Assembly (NCBI GenBank): GCA_963783095.1
Contig: CAWAMR010000005.1
Span: 29,888-93,887 of the forward strand
Length of the DNA: 64,000 bases
Source: CAWAMR01 sp963783095
GTDB lineage: Bacteria; Planctomycetota; Planctomycetia; Gemmatales; Gemmataceae
Reading direction: 5' to 3'
Of this stretch, positions 1 through 10,326 are shown in pieces. Numbering within the stretch: position 1 is the first letter of the stretch; each line of letters starts with the position of its first letter. The position numbers were made by a program, and so were the translations under genes. The notes beneath the pieces were generated by a model. It had not been told where the DNA came from, made no database searches, and saw only the letters and a program-made list of their open reading frames with translations.

Positions 1-211
1 TCAGCAATTCGGACGGCTTCAACGCCAGTGCAAGATCCATTGCGGATCGGCAAGCCAAAGTTGCAGATCTTGCCCCGCCGCGTTGTCCCCCCTGACCATC
101 CGCCAAAACCACAATCCAAATATCCGGGTTTGATGGATGCTGTTCGGTGAGAAAGGCATCTTCATTGTTAAGGTGGCCGCCGACTTCTGAAAACGAGTAG
201 ATCCTGACCAC
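1..211 (-). CDS. PP2C-like protein phosphatase, N-terminus (partial at left edge)
   Basis: The reverse strand is open from a GTG at 211 to the window edge (70 codons). It carries NNEDAF near residue 15 and LADGQGGQRGG near residue 44. The NED and DGxGG motifs are the metal-binding signature of PPM/PP2C phosphatases, which remove phosphate from Ser/Thr in partner-switching and kinase signalling. The GTG is preceded by GGAG six bases upstream, and an in-frame TGA lies just upstream, so this start is well supported. The catalytic core beyond residue 70 lies outside the window, so full-length function and partner genes are unknown. It is transcribed divergently from the cytochrome c peroxidase gene across about 240 bp. 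Confidence 0.7.
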   Translation of the reverse strand, partial: MVRIYSFSEVGGHLNNEDAFLTEQHPSNPDIWIVVLADGQGGQRGGARSATLACRSAMDLALALKPSELL

Positions 212-451
212 TATTCACTCCATGAGCCCCAACATACACAATGGTCCGAGAATCCGTACCGTAATTTATCCATCGAACTGTAACACTCAGCCGTTAGTTT
301 ATAGATCAATAGGACTGCCCGAAATGGAAATGCCTGCCTTCAGACCCCGTTGACGCTATTCTCTCCGACGTTAATCGAAACAGAATTCGCTATTCGACCC
401 ACCCGCCGATCCCATGCGGATCTCCTTCTGCCATCGTGAAAGGAACAGTTC
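212..451. promoter_or_regulatory. Divergent intergenic region
   Basis: About 240 bp between the PP2C-like gene on the minus strand and the peroxidase on the plus strand. It must carry promoters for both directions. I see no clear operator or palindrome. A GAAAGGA Shine-Dalgarno-like stretch lies just before the ATG at 452. Confidence 0.35.
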
Positions 452-1945
452 ATGCCGATGTCTCGACGACTGCCACCGCTGTCAATTGTGGCTCTTACTT
501 TGACGGTGCTCTCATCAGTGTGGTTTGAGCCGATCAAAACTGCTGAGCCGACCGGTTCCCCTGGGGATCAAACCCATCTGGAATGGATGATTCCGAATGA
601 CAGCCTGAAACGTCCGTTTGCCGCGCAAGTCCCCATCAGTTTTGTGAGCCGGGGCAGCGATCGGAAACTTTGGGAGACTCTGCCCAAATACTGGAATGAA
701 GTGACTGAGGACGCCAACGATCCGAAAACAGGTGCGAAAATCACCCGCAAGGCGATTCGGATCAAGCTTCCTCTCGGCATTAATCTTCTGCCGCCGGTTC
801 CGATTGAGAATCCGATGACTCTGGCACGCTGGGAACTCGGCAAAAAACTGTACTTCGACAAAACGCTTTCGAGCAATGGTAAGGTAGCTTGTGCGAGTTG
901 CCATGCGCCCGAAACCGGTTTCACGGATCGCAGTAAGTTCTCCACCGGTATCAATGGCCTACTCGGTGGAATGAGTGCGCCTACGGTGATCAATTCTGCG
1001 TACAATCGCCTGCAATTCTGGGATGGCCGGGCGACTTCATTGGAAGACCAGGCACAAGGACCGGTTCAGAATCCCGTGGAAATGTTCGATGGCAAAGGGC
1101 ATTCGTGGAACGAAGCTGTAAAACGAGTCCGGGCCAAGAAGGAATACGACAAGCTCTTTGAACTCGAATTCGGCCACCCGGCGACAAGGGATGCTATCGC
1201 CAAGGCGATCGCAACCTATGAGCGAACCGTGATCGCCGGAAATGCCATTCACGATCGCGCTGAACTCGCCATGCGTTCGCGCGTTGCCGATGAGGACTCG
1301 ACAAACTTCACGATTCTACCGAAGGATTACGAAACGGCACTCAAAGCAGCATTCAAAGCAAAAGAAAAAAATCCCCTGGAGGCGCTGGAATTAAATCCTG
1401 AGAAAGATGCTGGTAAGGTCGGAGAAATCGCGAAACGGATTGACAAAGGCAGAATACTCTACTTCGGGAAGGCGAAGTGCAGTAATTGCCACGTCGGGGA
1501 ATCGTTCACGGATGGGCTTTTCCATAACCTGGGGGTCGGCGTTGTCGATGGAAAACTTCCTGCCGGGACGGCAGGGCGATTCGGGAGTCAGCCCACCGGT
1601 CACAAGGATCCTTCACAATTTGGAGCATTCAAGACCCCGAATCTCCGGGTGCTGTTGTTGACCAACCCCTATATGCACGATGGCAGTGAAGCGACCCTGG
1701 AAGCTGTCGTGGATTTCTACGATCGCGGTGGGAACGCCAACGAAAACCTCGATCCGAAGATGCGCGATGTCAACGCTGAGTCGGACTACGAAAAAGCGAT
1801 CCTCGCCAAGAAGCCCTGGACCGGGGTCGAAGTGAAAGTGTTCACGAAGGCAGGCCGACCGATCATACCGCTGAAGCTTGGCTTGACGCCGGAAGAGAAA
1901 AAGGATCTTGTGTTGTTCTTGCGCCACTGGAAAGCGGGCCGGTAG
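452..1945 (+). CDS. Di-haem cytochrome c peroxidase / MauG family protein
   Basis: 497 residues with an N-terminal signal sequence, so probably periplasmic. Two CxxCH haem-binding motifs are visible: CASCHAPETGF near residue 148 and CSNCHVGESFTDG near residue 345. GRFxTPxLRN-like elements follow (FKTPNLRVLLLTNPYMHDGS), which is the usual layout of the CcpA/MauG family. These enzymes reduce H2O2 with electrons from c-type cytochromes or act as high-valent haem oxidases. The family is usually 320-400 residues; the extra length is an N-terminal extension of about 100 residues and an insert between the haem domains rich in Lys and Glu. A GAAAGGA ribosome site precedes the ATG. The substrate is not predictable from sequence. 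Confidence 0.88.
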   Translation: MPMSRRLPPLSIVALTLTVLSSVWFEPIKTAEPTGSPGDQTHLEWMIPNDSLKRPFAAQVPISFVSRGSDRKLWETLPKYWNEVTEDANDPKTGAKITRKAIRIKLPLGINLLPPVPIENPMTLARWELGKKLYFDKTLSSNGKVACASCHAPETGFTDRSKFSTGINGLLGGMSAPTVINSAYNRLQFWDGRATSLEDQAQGPVQNPVEMFDGKGHSWNEAVKRVRAKKEYDKLFELEFGHPATRDAIAKAIATYERTVIAGNAIHDRAELAMRSRVADEDSTNFTILPKDYETALKAAFKAKEKNPLEALELNPEKDAGKVGEIAKRIDKGRILYFGKAKCSNCHVGESFTDGLFHNLGVGVVDGKLPAGTAGRFGSQPTGHKDPSQFGAFKTPNLRVLLLTNPYMHDGSEATLEAVVDFYDRGGNANENLDPKMRDVNAESDYEKAILAKKPWTGVEVKVFTKAGRPIIPLKLGLTPEEKKDLVLFLRHWKAGR

Positions 1946-2155
1946 ACTCGAAAGTCGCCGAGCTGAATAAATAGGAGTTGTGGATTCCGATACCGACCAC
2001 GGATTGCGTTGGGCTGTGTCCTGCGCTTCGTTGCCCACGTGGCGCGACATAAGAGTTTCGGGGTATAGTCACCAACCACACAAGAATGCCGAGTCCGGTA
2101 GGACGATTGAATATGGCCCCGGATGTTTCGCAGCTGAATCCGGGGGTGCTTTGCG

Positions 2156-2377
2156 ATGTTTCAATTGATTGCTGGGATCAATTTGATCGCTTTCGCCATT
2201 GTCTACTTTTTCCTCCTCACCCAACGACGGTACAGTGAAGCGGTCTGGAGGCATTTCCAGAAGCGACAATTGGAACACCGAAAAAGACCCCCATCCGATC
2301 AACCCATTGATCCAAACTTTCAATTCGATCGACCAGCAAAGAACGCAGATGTAGACGATCCATCCAACTCAAGTTAA
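2156..2377 (+). CDS. Small single-pass membrane protein, unknown function
   Basis: 73 residues: a hydrophobic N-terminal segment (about residues 4-20, INLIAFAIVYFFLL), then a basic stretch (RRYSEAVWRHFQKRQLEHRK) and an acidic, polar tail. The shape fits a signal-anchor protein with a cytoplasmic tail. The upstream GGGGGTG could serve as a weak ribosome site. I recognise no family. It sits alone between the peroxidase and the YceH-like gene on the same strand. It could be a chance ORF; the hydrophobic-basic order is the only support. Confidence 0.4.
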   Translation: MFQLIAGINLIAFAIVYFFLLTQRRYSEAVWRHFQKRQLEHRKRPPSDQPIDPNFQFDRPAKNADVDDPSNSS

Positions 2378-2418
2378 ATTGTGTTTTTGTACCCTTCTCC
2401 CGGAACATCGAGTTTCCA

Positions 2419-3190
2419 ATGTCCGAGACCGCTCCTGAACCAACCTGGCCCGTGCTGAATGCTTTGGAAAGGCGCGTTTTGGGGGTACTGGTCGAAAAAG
2501 CGAAGACAACTCCCGACGCCTATCCCCTGACCATGAACTCTCTCGTCAACGGCTGCAACCAAAAAAGCAACCGCGACCCTGTCATGGATGTCGATGAGAA
2601 CGATATTGAAGAGACTTTGGATGAACTTCGCAAACGCGGGCTTACCGTCATCGTGACCGGAACGCGCGTTGACCGTTGGCGTCATCAACTTTACGAGGTC
2701 TGGACCAGCGACAAGGTCCAGTTGGCCGTTCTCACGGAGTTGCTGTTGCAGAGGCCCACAAACCGAGGGCGAATTACGATCGCGAGTTTCCCGGATGGAG
2801 CCGATCGAAGACATCGATCAACTCCGCGAAGTGATTAAACCATTAGCCGAACGTAAGCTGGTTGTCTATCTCACACCGCAAGGCCGCCGAGGAACGACGC
2901 TCACGCATGGCTTCCATGCCCCAGAAGAACTCGCCCGGCTGAAAGCGTTTCATTCAACCGGAATTGCAGTTGAAGAAGTTCCCTCAACGCCAACGCCGAA
3001 GCCGGTTGTCGCACCCGTTGTGCCACCGCCGCCCGCACCGGACGTGGTCGCCCGCCTTGAAGCCCGATTGGCGGAAGCCTGTATTGAAATCAATCGGCAG
3101 AAGACCAAGATTCAAGGAATGAAGGCGGATATGACCCAACTGCGAGAATTGCTGAACAAGTTGCAGCAAGAGTTGGGGATTACTACATAG
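2419..3190 (+). CDS. YceH-like DUF480 protein (one frameshift)
   Basis: The N-terminal part (from MSETAPEPTWPVLNALERR) and a C-terminal part in another frame (from GPQTEGELRSRVSRM) together give the DUF480/UPF0502 protein, a duplicated winged-helix fold of unknown role. The break is near 2748: in the family LLLRGPQTPGELR is contiguous, and here TELLLQ is in one frame and GPQTEGELR in the next, a one-base change. After the second winged helix comes a Pro-rich linker (near 2990-3040) and a C-terminal coiled coil (residues ARLEARLAEACIEINRQKTK). That tail is present in many environmental members. Both halves are well conserved, so a sequencing indel is more likely than decay. Confidence 0.75.
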
Positions 3191-3223
3191 TTCCAAGTTC
3201 GTCAGGAGTTGGGTGTTTGTCGG

Positions 3224-3328
3224 GGAGTTAGGAGTTGGGGAGGGAGAGTCCTGCCGAGCCAGGGAGGTTTCCGGCTCGGCAGGAGCCTCGCCCTCCCGAC
3301 ATGCTCCCAACTCCCTACTCCTAACTCC
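3224..3328. repeat. Intergenic palindromic element
   Basis: Long imperfect inverted repeat. The left arm begins GGAGTTAGGAGTTGGGGAGG and contains CCTGCCGAGCC; the right arm contains GGCTCGGCAGG and ends CTCCTAACTCC. The tip is about 12 bases. It fills most of the gap between the YceH-like and RluB-like genes and could fold as a strong RNA hairpin or DNA cruciform. No U-run follows, so a classical terminator is not obvious. Confidence 0.75.
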
Positions 3329-3354
3329 TAACTTCTGCTAGAATTCCAATTACT

Positions 3355-4140
3355 ATGGACCGTCTCAATAAGGTTTTGGCACATGCTGGTGTCGGCTCCC
3401 GACGACACTGCGATGAATTGATCGTCGCCGGTCGAATCCGGATCGATGGACAAATCGTTCGCGATCTCGGCGTGCGCGTTGATGTCCAGAAGCAAAAAAT
3501 CGCCGTGGACGATCACCCCGTTAAGCTGGAGCGGAATGTTTACTGGGTCGTTCACAAGCCGCGTGGCTATCTTTGCACGAACCACGACCCGGCGGGCCGG
3601 CCGTTGGCGCTCGACTTGATTCCTCACGTCGAACAGCGCGTCTACACCGTGGGCAGGCTCGATGAAGACAGCGAAGGGATGTTGCTACTGACCAACGATG
3701 GCGACCTGGCTCATCGGCTCATGCACCCGCGTTTTGGCGTGACCAAGAGTTACGATGTTTTGGTGGCCGGCTCGCCGAATGCGGAAGACATGCAACAACT
3801 GCTCACAGGCATCTGGCTCGCGGAAGGGCACGTCAAAGCGGCCTCGGCACGAAAGATGAAAAAACAGGGTGATTCCACCTGGTTGCGAGTCGTGCTCAGC
3901 GAAGGCAAAAACCGCGAAATTCGCCGAATGCTCGCCAAGCTGGGCCATAAAGTGATGCGACTTAAGCGAGTCGCCATTGGAGGCGTGCAACTCGATCGGC
4001 TGCCCAAAGGAAAGTCGCGCAAGTTAAGCTTGGAAGAAATTCAATTGCTTCAAAAGACAGTTGCGGAACGACCCAAACGCACAGCAGCTAAACTCCAGCC
4101 CATGAAGGCGAATGCTAAAGCGCACCGCAACAACCATTGA
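3355..4140 (+). CDS. 23S rRNA pseudouridine synthase, RluB/RsuA family
   Basis: 261 residues. It has an N-terminal S4 RNA-binding domain (about residues 1-60, MDRLNKVLAHAGVGSRRHCD) and a pseudouridine synthase domain with the catalytic-Asp motif GRLDEDSEGMLLLTNDG near residue 102 and the C-terminal GKNREIRRML near residue 183. The order matches RsuA/RluB/RluE/RluF enzymes, which isomerise single uridines in rRNA. A basic tail of about 40 residues after the domain fits RluB better than RsuA, but the target base cannot be fixed from sequence. No clear Shine-Dalgarno precedes the ATG. Its 3' end overlaps the next gene by 29 bp. Confidence 0.88.
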   Translation: MDRLNKVLAHAGVGSRRHCDELIVAGRIRIDGQIVRDLGVRVDVQKQKIAVDDHPVKLERNVYWVVHKPRGYLCTNHDPAGRPLALDLIPHVEQRVYTVGRLDEDSEGMLLLTNDGDLAHRLMHPRFGVTKSYDVLVAGSPNAEDMQQLLTGIWLAEGHVKAASARKMKKQGDSTWLRVVLSEGKNREIRRMLAKLGHKVMRLKRVAIGGVQLDRLPKGKSRKLSLEEIQLLQKTVAERPKRTAAKLQPMKANAKAHRNNH

Positions 4141-4936
4141 AAATGTCGCGATGGCGGAACGAATTTTTCGCATTCGCCTTCACATTCCCGAGGTCGCCGC
4201 CCAAATTCGTCCCGGCCAGTTTGTGATGTGTCGCATCCCCGGCACAACCGACCCTTTGCTCGGTCGGCCGTTCGCTCTCTACGACACAGTCCTCGATAGC
4301 CAGGGAAACCCGACGGGCATCGATGTTGTCTATCTGGTCGTCGGGAAGATGACGGGCTTGCTTGCCTCGGTGAAAGTCAACGAACCGATTGAAGTCTGGG
4401 GACCACTCGGCAATGGCTTTCTCGATCCAGGCACACAAGAACAGGTAAACCTCGTTGCAGGCGGGATTGGGCAAACTCCATTTCTGGCATATGCGCGGGA
4501 GCTTTTGGGAACGCGAGGCTATGGCGGGAAAGCGGCAATACAAACCGCGCAACGGGTGGCGATTTATTATGGTGTTCGATCTGCTTCGCTAGTTGCGGGA
4601 GTTAATGATTTTCAAGAGGCCGGCGCTGAGGTGCATCTGGCCAGCGATGATGGCAGCATTGGAATGCACGGCTATGTGACCCAACTATTAGAGCAACAGC
4701 ATCCTTCTGGGCCGTTGGTTGGATGTGGGCCGGAACCGATGTTGCACGCTCTGGCGAAGTTGGCCGCCCAATGGGGAAGCACTTGTCATGTTTCACTCGA
4801 AACACCGATGGCGTGCGGCTTTGGCATCTGCTTTAGTTGTGTCACGAAGGTGAAGGTTGCCGAGGGCTGGGATTATAAACGAGTTTGTGTGGACGGCCCA
4901 GTGTTTGATGCCAAATGTTTGAGTTGGGATACCTGA
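4112..4936 (+). CDS. pyrK: PyrK-like dihydroorotate dehydrogenase electron-transfer subunit
   Basis: 274 residues. It has a ferredoxin-reductase-like FAD domain (RPGQFVMCRIPGTTDPLLGRPF near residue 33), an NAD-binding region (NLVAGGIGQTPFLAYAREL near residue 112) and a C-terminal Cys cluster (ACGFGICFSCVTKV, then RVCVDG and KC) that binds a 2Fe-2S centre. This is the PyrK layout: electrons from the flavoprotein PyrD pass through FAD and the cluster to NAD. No pyrD is in the window, so the partner lies elsewhere or the protein serves another redox partner. The ATG overlaps the RluB gene, with AAGGCGA just upstream, which suggests translational coupling. The ferredoxin follows 25 bp later. Confidence 0.83.
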   Translation: MLKRTATTIENVAMAERIFRIRLHIPEVAAQIRPGQFVMCRIPGTTDPLLGRPFALYDTVLDSQGNPTGIDVVYLVVGKMTGLLASVKVNEPIEVWGPLGNGFLDPGTQEQVNLVAGGIGQTPFLAYARELLGTRGYGGKAAIQTAQRVAIYYGVRSASLVAGVNDFQEAGAEVHLASDDGSIGMHGYVTQLLEQQHPSGPLVGCGPEPMLHALAKLAAQWGSTCHVSLETPMACGFGICFSCVTKVKVAEGWDYKRVCVDGPVFDAKCLSWDT

Positions 4937-4961
4937 GATAGACCACTTGAGAGGAACGATA

Positions 4962-5324
4962 ATGCCGAAATTGACGATTGAAAATGGCTCAACCGTGGAC
5001 GTACCGGAAGGTAAACGTCTGGTCCTGGCACTGAGCGATGAGGCCAAGATCGATCAACTGCACGCCTGCGGGGGTAATGCCCGTTGCACGACTTGTCGAG
5101 TTGAATATGTCGCGGGCGAGCCGACAAAAATGACTGTCGCGGAGAAAACCCTCCTGGCAGCTCGCGGGCTGAGCGGGATTCGGCTGAGTTGTCAGATTCT
5201 GTGCGATCACGATATGACGGTACGCATCATCAGCAGGCTGGCAGGAAGCGGCCGACCCAACCCCGGTAACCGACCGATGGACGATATTCAACCCACCCCA
5301 GTGGATTGGGTGGAAAAGGGTTGA
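4962..5324 (+). CDS. 2Fe-2S ferredoxin
   Basis: About 120 residues. The cluster motif is ACGGNARCTTC (Cys-x5-Cys-x2-Cys) with the fourth Cys in RLSCQIL, the plant/adrenodoxin-type 2Fe-2S fold. A longer reading would begin at a TTG at 4947, but the ATG at 4962 is preceded by GAGAGGA at a good distance, so I start there. The C-terminal 30 residues are Pro-rich and lie outside the ferredoxin fold. It is probably co-transcribed with pyrK and may be its electron partner; that is an inference from order only. Confidence 0.85.
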   Translation: MPKLTIENGSTVDVPEGKRLVLALSDEAKIDQLHACGGNARCTTCRVEYVAGEPTKMTVAEKTLLAARGLSGIRLSCQILCDHDMTVRIISRLAGSGRPNPGNRPMDDIQPTPVDWVEKG

Positions 5325-5365
5325 GAAATCTCCGTCCATCCTCTATGTTCATAGTAAAGAAAGAT

Positions 5366-5512
5366 GCTAACCACAGAGTCACAGAGAACACAGAGAAGAC
5401 AAAATATCCATACATAAACGCGGATAAAGTTACAGGATATTGTTGGATTTAGCCGTGTTCATCTGTGACTGTATTTTGTCTTCTCGGTGTTCTCTGTGAC
5501 TCTGTGGTTAGC
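5366..5512. repeat. Dispersed palindromic repeat, CCACAGAG family, copy 1
   Basis: Left arm GCTAACCACAGAGTCACAGA continuing through GAACACAGAGAAGACAAAATA; the right arm is its reverse complement, ending CTCTGTGGTTAGC, with one mismatch in about 40 bp. A spacer of about 65 bp separates the arms. Related copies are at 16773-16913 and 57766-58144, and a CCACGAAAGTCACGAAAG variant is at 23298-23432. It ends about 60 bp before the PSCyt1 gene start. Confidence 0.9.
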
Positions 5513-5570
5513 TTGCATTTTGTTTTTTCGGCTAAACCTACCTACCTTGCCTACCGTCAGGTTGCGCATC

Positions 5571-8050
5571 ATGCAAAAACTCTGTTTGTTCACTCTTCTC
5601 ATTCTTCCAACAATCAGCGTCGGCGCTGACTCGACGAAGGTCGATTATAGTCGGGATATTCGACCGCTTCTGGCGAACTCCTGCTATGCCTGTCACGGCC
5701 CCGATGAAAAACAGCGCAAAGGTGAGCTGCGTCTGGATGTCCGCGAAGAAGCGATCAAGAGGGCCATCAAACCGGGGAAGGCTGCGGAAAGCAAGTTCAT
5801 CAAGCGGATCACCAGCAAGGCCGCCGATGAGATCATGCCTCCTCCGACCTCCAAGAAGCATGCCATCACCCCGGAACAGTCCATTCTGTTCCAGCGCTGG
5901 ATCGATCAAGGCGCGAAATTCGACCAGCACTGGGCATACGTCAAGCCCACCGTTCCGTCGATTCCAGCGGTAAGGAATAAGGACTGGGCAACTAACCCGA
6001 TCGATGCCTTTATCGCCGCCGGACTGGAGAAGAATGGCCTCACGTCTTCGGGGCCGGCGACGAAAGTGACCCTCATTCGTCGTTTGAGTTTCGATCTAAC
6101 CGGCCTGCCGCCAACCCCGGAAGAAGTTGATGCCTTTGTCGCGGACAATTCGCCGAAGGCGTACGAGAAAGTCGTCGATCGATTACTGGCTTCCAAGCAT
6201 TTCGGCGAACGGCTCGCGGTCTACTGGCTGGATGTTATTCGATACTCCGACACTGCCGGTTACCATAGCGACAATCATCGAGATGTTGCCTTATTCCGCG
6301 ATTATGTGATCGATTCGTTCAACAACAATAAACCGTTTGATCACTTCACCATTGAACAAATCGCGGGCGATTTGATTCCCAAGGCCGGTATCGAGCAAAA
6401 AATCGCCTCCGGCTACAACCGAATGTTGCAAACAACCGAGGAAGGCGGCGCACAAGCCAAGGAGTATACCGCCAAGTATGCAGCAGACCGGGTACGCAAC
6501 GCCTCCTCAGCCTGGATGGGTGCGACGATGGGTTGCTGCGAATGTCACAATCACAAGTACGACCCCTACTTGACCAAGGATTTCTACAGCTTCGCGGCAT
6601 TCTTCGCCGACGTGCAAGAGACAGCTGTGGGCCGGCAGGGTCAGACCCAAATCCTGACGCCCGCCCAGGAAGCGGAATTGAAAAAGCTCGATGCTCAAAT
6701 TGCCAAGTTGAAGATCGAAATGCAGAAGCCTTCCGCTGAACTCGATGCGTCGCAAACCAAGTGGGAAGCCTCGATCAAGAAGGATGGCAAGGGTGTTCCC
6801 AAGCCAATTCTCGCTGTACTTGGGATCGAACCGGATCGACGCAATGCTCAACAGAAGCAAACCATCCGCGATCACTTCCGGACCGTTGCTCCCGAACTGG
6901 CCACCGCCCGCAAGGAACTTGCTGCAACACAAGCCAAACGCGATCAAATTCAGAAGTCCGCTGCCACCACATTAGTCACGGTATCGATGCCGAGTCCCCG
7001 GATGGTCCGAATTTTGCCGCGCGGCAACTGGCTGGATGATTCGGGTGAAATTGTCTCTCCGAATATCCCAGCCTTCCTGGGCTCGCTGGACATCAAGGGC
7101 CGCAAAGCAAATCGAATGGACTTGGCCCGCTGGCTGGTTTCTCCCGAAAACCCTTTGACAGCCCGCGTCTTTGTCAATCGCTTGTGGAAGATCGCATTCG
7201 GACATGGACTGGTCAGGAACATGGAAGATTTCGGCACGCAAGGAACCTTGCCGACGCATCCTGAACTGCTCGATTATCTCGCCACGGAGTTCATGGCATC
7301 GAAGTGGGATGTCAAGGCCATGATGAAGCAAATTGTTTTGTCGCGGACCTATCAACAGTCATCCTTTGCAGACAAGATGCTGACCGAACAAGACCCGACC
7401 AACCATTGGCTGGCTCATCAGAATCGGTTCCGACTGGATGCCGAATTCATCCGCGACAATGCCCTTTCCATCAGTGGTTTGCTGGTTCCGAAAGTGGGTG
7501 GCAACAGCGTCAAGCCCTATCAACCGTCGGGGTATTGGGCATACCTCAACTTCCCAACGCGGGAGTGGCAGAGCGACAAGGGAGAGAACGAATATCGTCG
7601 CGGACTGTACACCTACTGGTGCCGAAGTTTCCTGCATCCGAGCCTTGCCGCTTTCGATGCGCCGAGCCGGGAGGAATGCACCAACGAACGGCCCCGGTCG
7701 AGTACACCTCTTCAGGCACTGGTGTTGCTCAATGACCCGACTTACGTCGAAGCCGCCCGCGCGCTCGCAGAAAAGATCCTGCACGAAGCCAAAGGCGACG
7801 CCAAGTCGAAACTCGATTATGCTTATCGGCGTGCGCTTTCACGAGCAGCAGATTCCAAAGAAACCAGTGTCTTGTTGGGTGTGCTGGCCAAGCATCGTGC
7901 CGAGTACGCCGCCAACAAGGCCGCTGCGGCAAAGGTGCTGACGGTTGGCGAACATCCGATGCCAAAGGATCTGGACGTAGTTGAACTGGCTGCATGGACT
8001 TCGGTAGCGCGCATTATTTTGAATTTACACGAGACGATCACGAGGAACTG

Positions 8051-8051
<1 letters not shown>
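5571..8051 (+). CDS. PSCyt1/DUF1549-DUF1553 planctomycete cytochrome protein
   Basis: 826 residues from the ATG at 5571, which begins a good signal peptide (MQKLCLFTLLILPTISVGAD). Longer readings start inside the upstream palindrome and are unlikely. Domain order: PSCyt1 with the haem motif CYACHGPDEKQRKGELRLD near residue 38; DUF1549 (YWLDVIRYSDTAGYHSDN, then GCCECHNHKYDPY with a second CxxCH); a short Lys/Glu/Gln-rich coiled coil; and DUF1553 (RVFVNRLWKIAFGHGLVRNM). Such proteins are exported and widespread in planctomycetes, nearly always followed by a DUF1501 protein. Roles in degrading sulfated polysaccharides have been suggested but not shown. Its stop overlaps the ATG of the next gene (ATGA). 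Confidence 0.92.
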
Positions 8052-9480
<1,429 letters not shown>

Positions 9481-9492
9481 GGCAGATTCGAC

Positions 9493-9611
9493 CCACGGTA
9501 GGAAACCGTGGGCTTTATTCGGTTGGTAGTTTGAAGCCTACCGAAAATTATGAGCATCATCAGAGGAGAAATTCCAGCCAACCGAATAAAGCCTGCGATT
9601 TCCTACCGTGG
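9493..9611. repeat. Palindromic element between convergent genes
   Basis: Arms at 9493-9526 and 9578-9611: CCACGGTAGGAAACCGTGGG plus CTTTATTCGGTTGG, mirrored with three mismatches over 34 bp. The left arm also holds a smaller hairpin (CACGGTAGGAAACCGTG). It lies between the DUF1501 gene and the minus-strand TIGR03066 gene and could serve as a bidirectional terminator. It belongs to a different sequence family from the CCACAGAG repeat. Confidence 0.85.
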
Positions 9612-9671
9612 GGACTCGGTGCGAAGACCTACTTTCAAATGGCTCACTTTTCGGTTGTCTGAACAGGCGCG

Positions 9672-10034
9672 TCATTTCCTCTTGAAAGTAACCACTTCAG
9701 TTTTTTCTGCTCCACTAATCAGAATCAATCTGTCCTTCGTAACTTCCTTGATGGTAACCACCTCTGTATAGTCCTTCCCTTCAGGCGATTTGAAGGTAGT
9801 TGAAAGTTGGTCTTTCTTGATGCTGTAAACTCCCTCCTCCATTGTTTTTTTTCCGGTCGAGTTGCTCACTCTGGACGCCTTGAATTTGCCATCCTTGGTG
9901 AATTCGACCGTTATGTCCACTTCCTTCTTGTCCTTCATATTGATCGTCGTCCAAACACCTACGATTTTCTCGGCATTGTCATCGGCGGCAAAACCCAGCC
10001 CCAAGGCGACAACCATTAACCCTTGCAAAATCAT
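9672..10034 (-). CDS. TIGR03066-type small exported protein
   Basis: 120 residues from the ATG at 10034, which opens a signal-like segment (MILQGLMVVALGLGFAAD) and has GGAG upstream; a reading starting at 10115 adds 27 residues with no export logic. The mature part is lipocalin/lipoprotein-like: IVGVWTTINMKDKKEVD, FTKDGKFKAS, EGVYSIKKDQL, ending in LILISGAEKTEVVTFKRK. It resembles the Gemmata obscuriglobus paralogous family TIGR03066, whose function is unknown. The beta-rich pattern (GVW, FTKDGKF, Y.I..D.L) fits a small beta-barrel that gauges a bound ligand, but this is inference. Confidence 0.72.
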   Translation of the reverse strand: MILQGLMVVALGLGFAADDNAEKIVGVWTTINMKDKKEVDITVEFTKDGKFKASRVSNSTGKKTMEEGVYSIKKDQLSTTFKSPEGKDYTEVVTIKEVTKDRLILISGAEKTEVVTFKRK

Positions 10035-10326
10035 GCTGGACTCCAGATCGAGTATCAAAGGATCAAATTCTGTTTCTCGGTTTGTTATCGTAAATGCGGC
10101 TGTCTCAGAATACAAGTGTTTTGCTGAGCCATCCCGAAGTGGAATCGTCGAAACAAGTCAAAGCCCGACTCTAGATCCTTGAGGTTGGGTCAGAAACAAC
10201 TCAAGAATGGGAGCATTAAGCAACAGCAAGCCGGACGAGCCGGACTCCGTCCTTGAATCCGCAGCCCAAACTCCGATAGAATGTCGCCAGCCGGATCGGG
10301 CACAACTCTCATATTCTTACTGAGCC

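Noticed and set aside
5487..5570. N-terminal extension of the PSCyt1 protein.
   Set aside because: It lies inside and just after the palindromic repeat and would hide the clear signal peptide starting at 5571.
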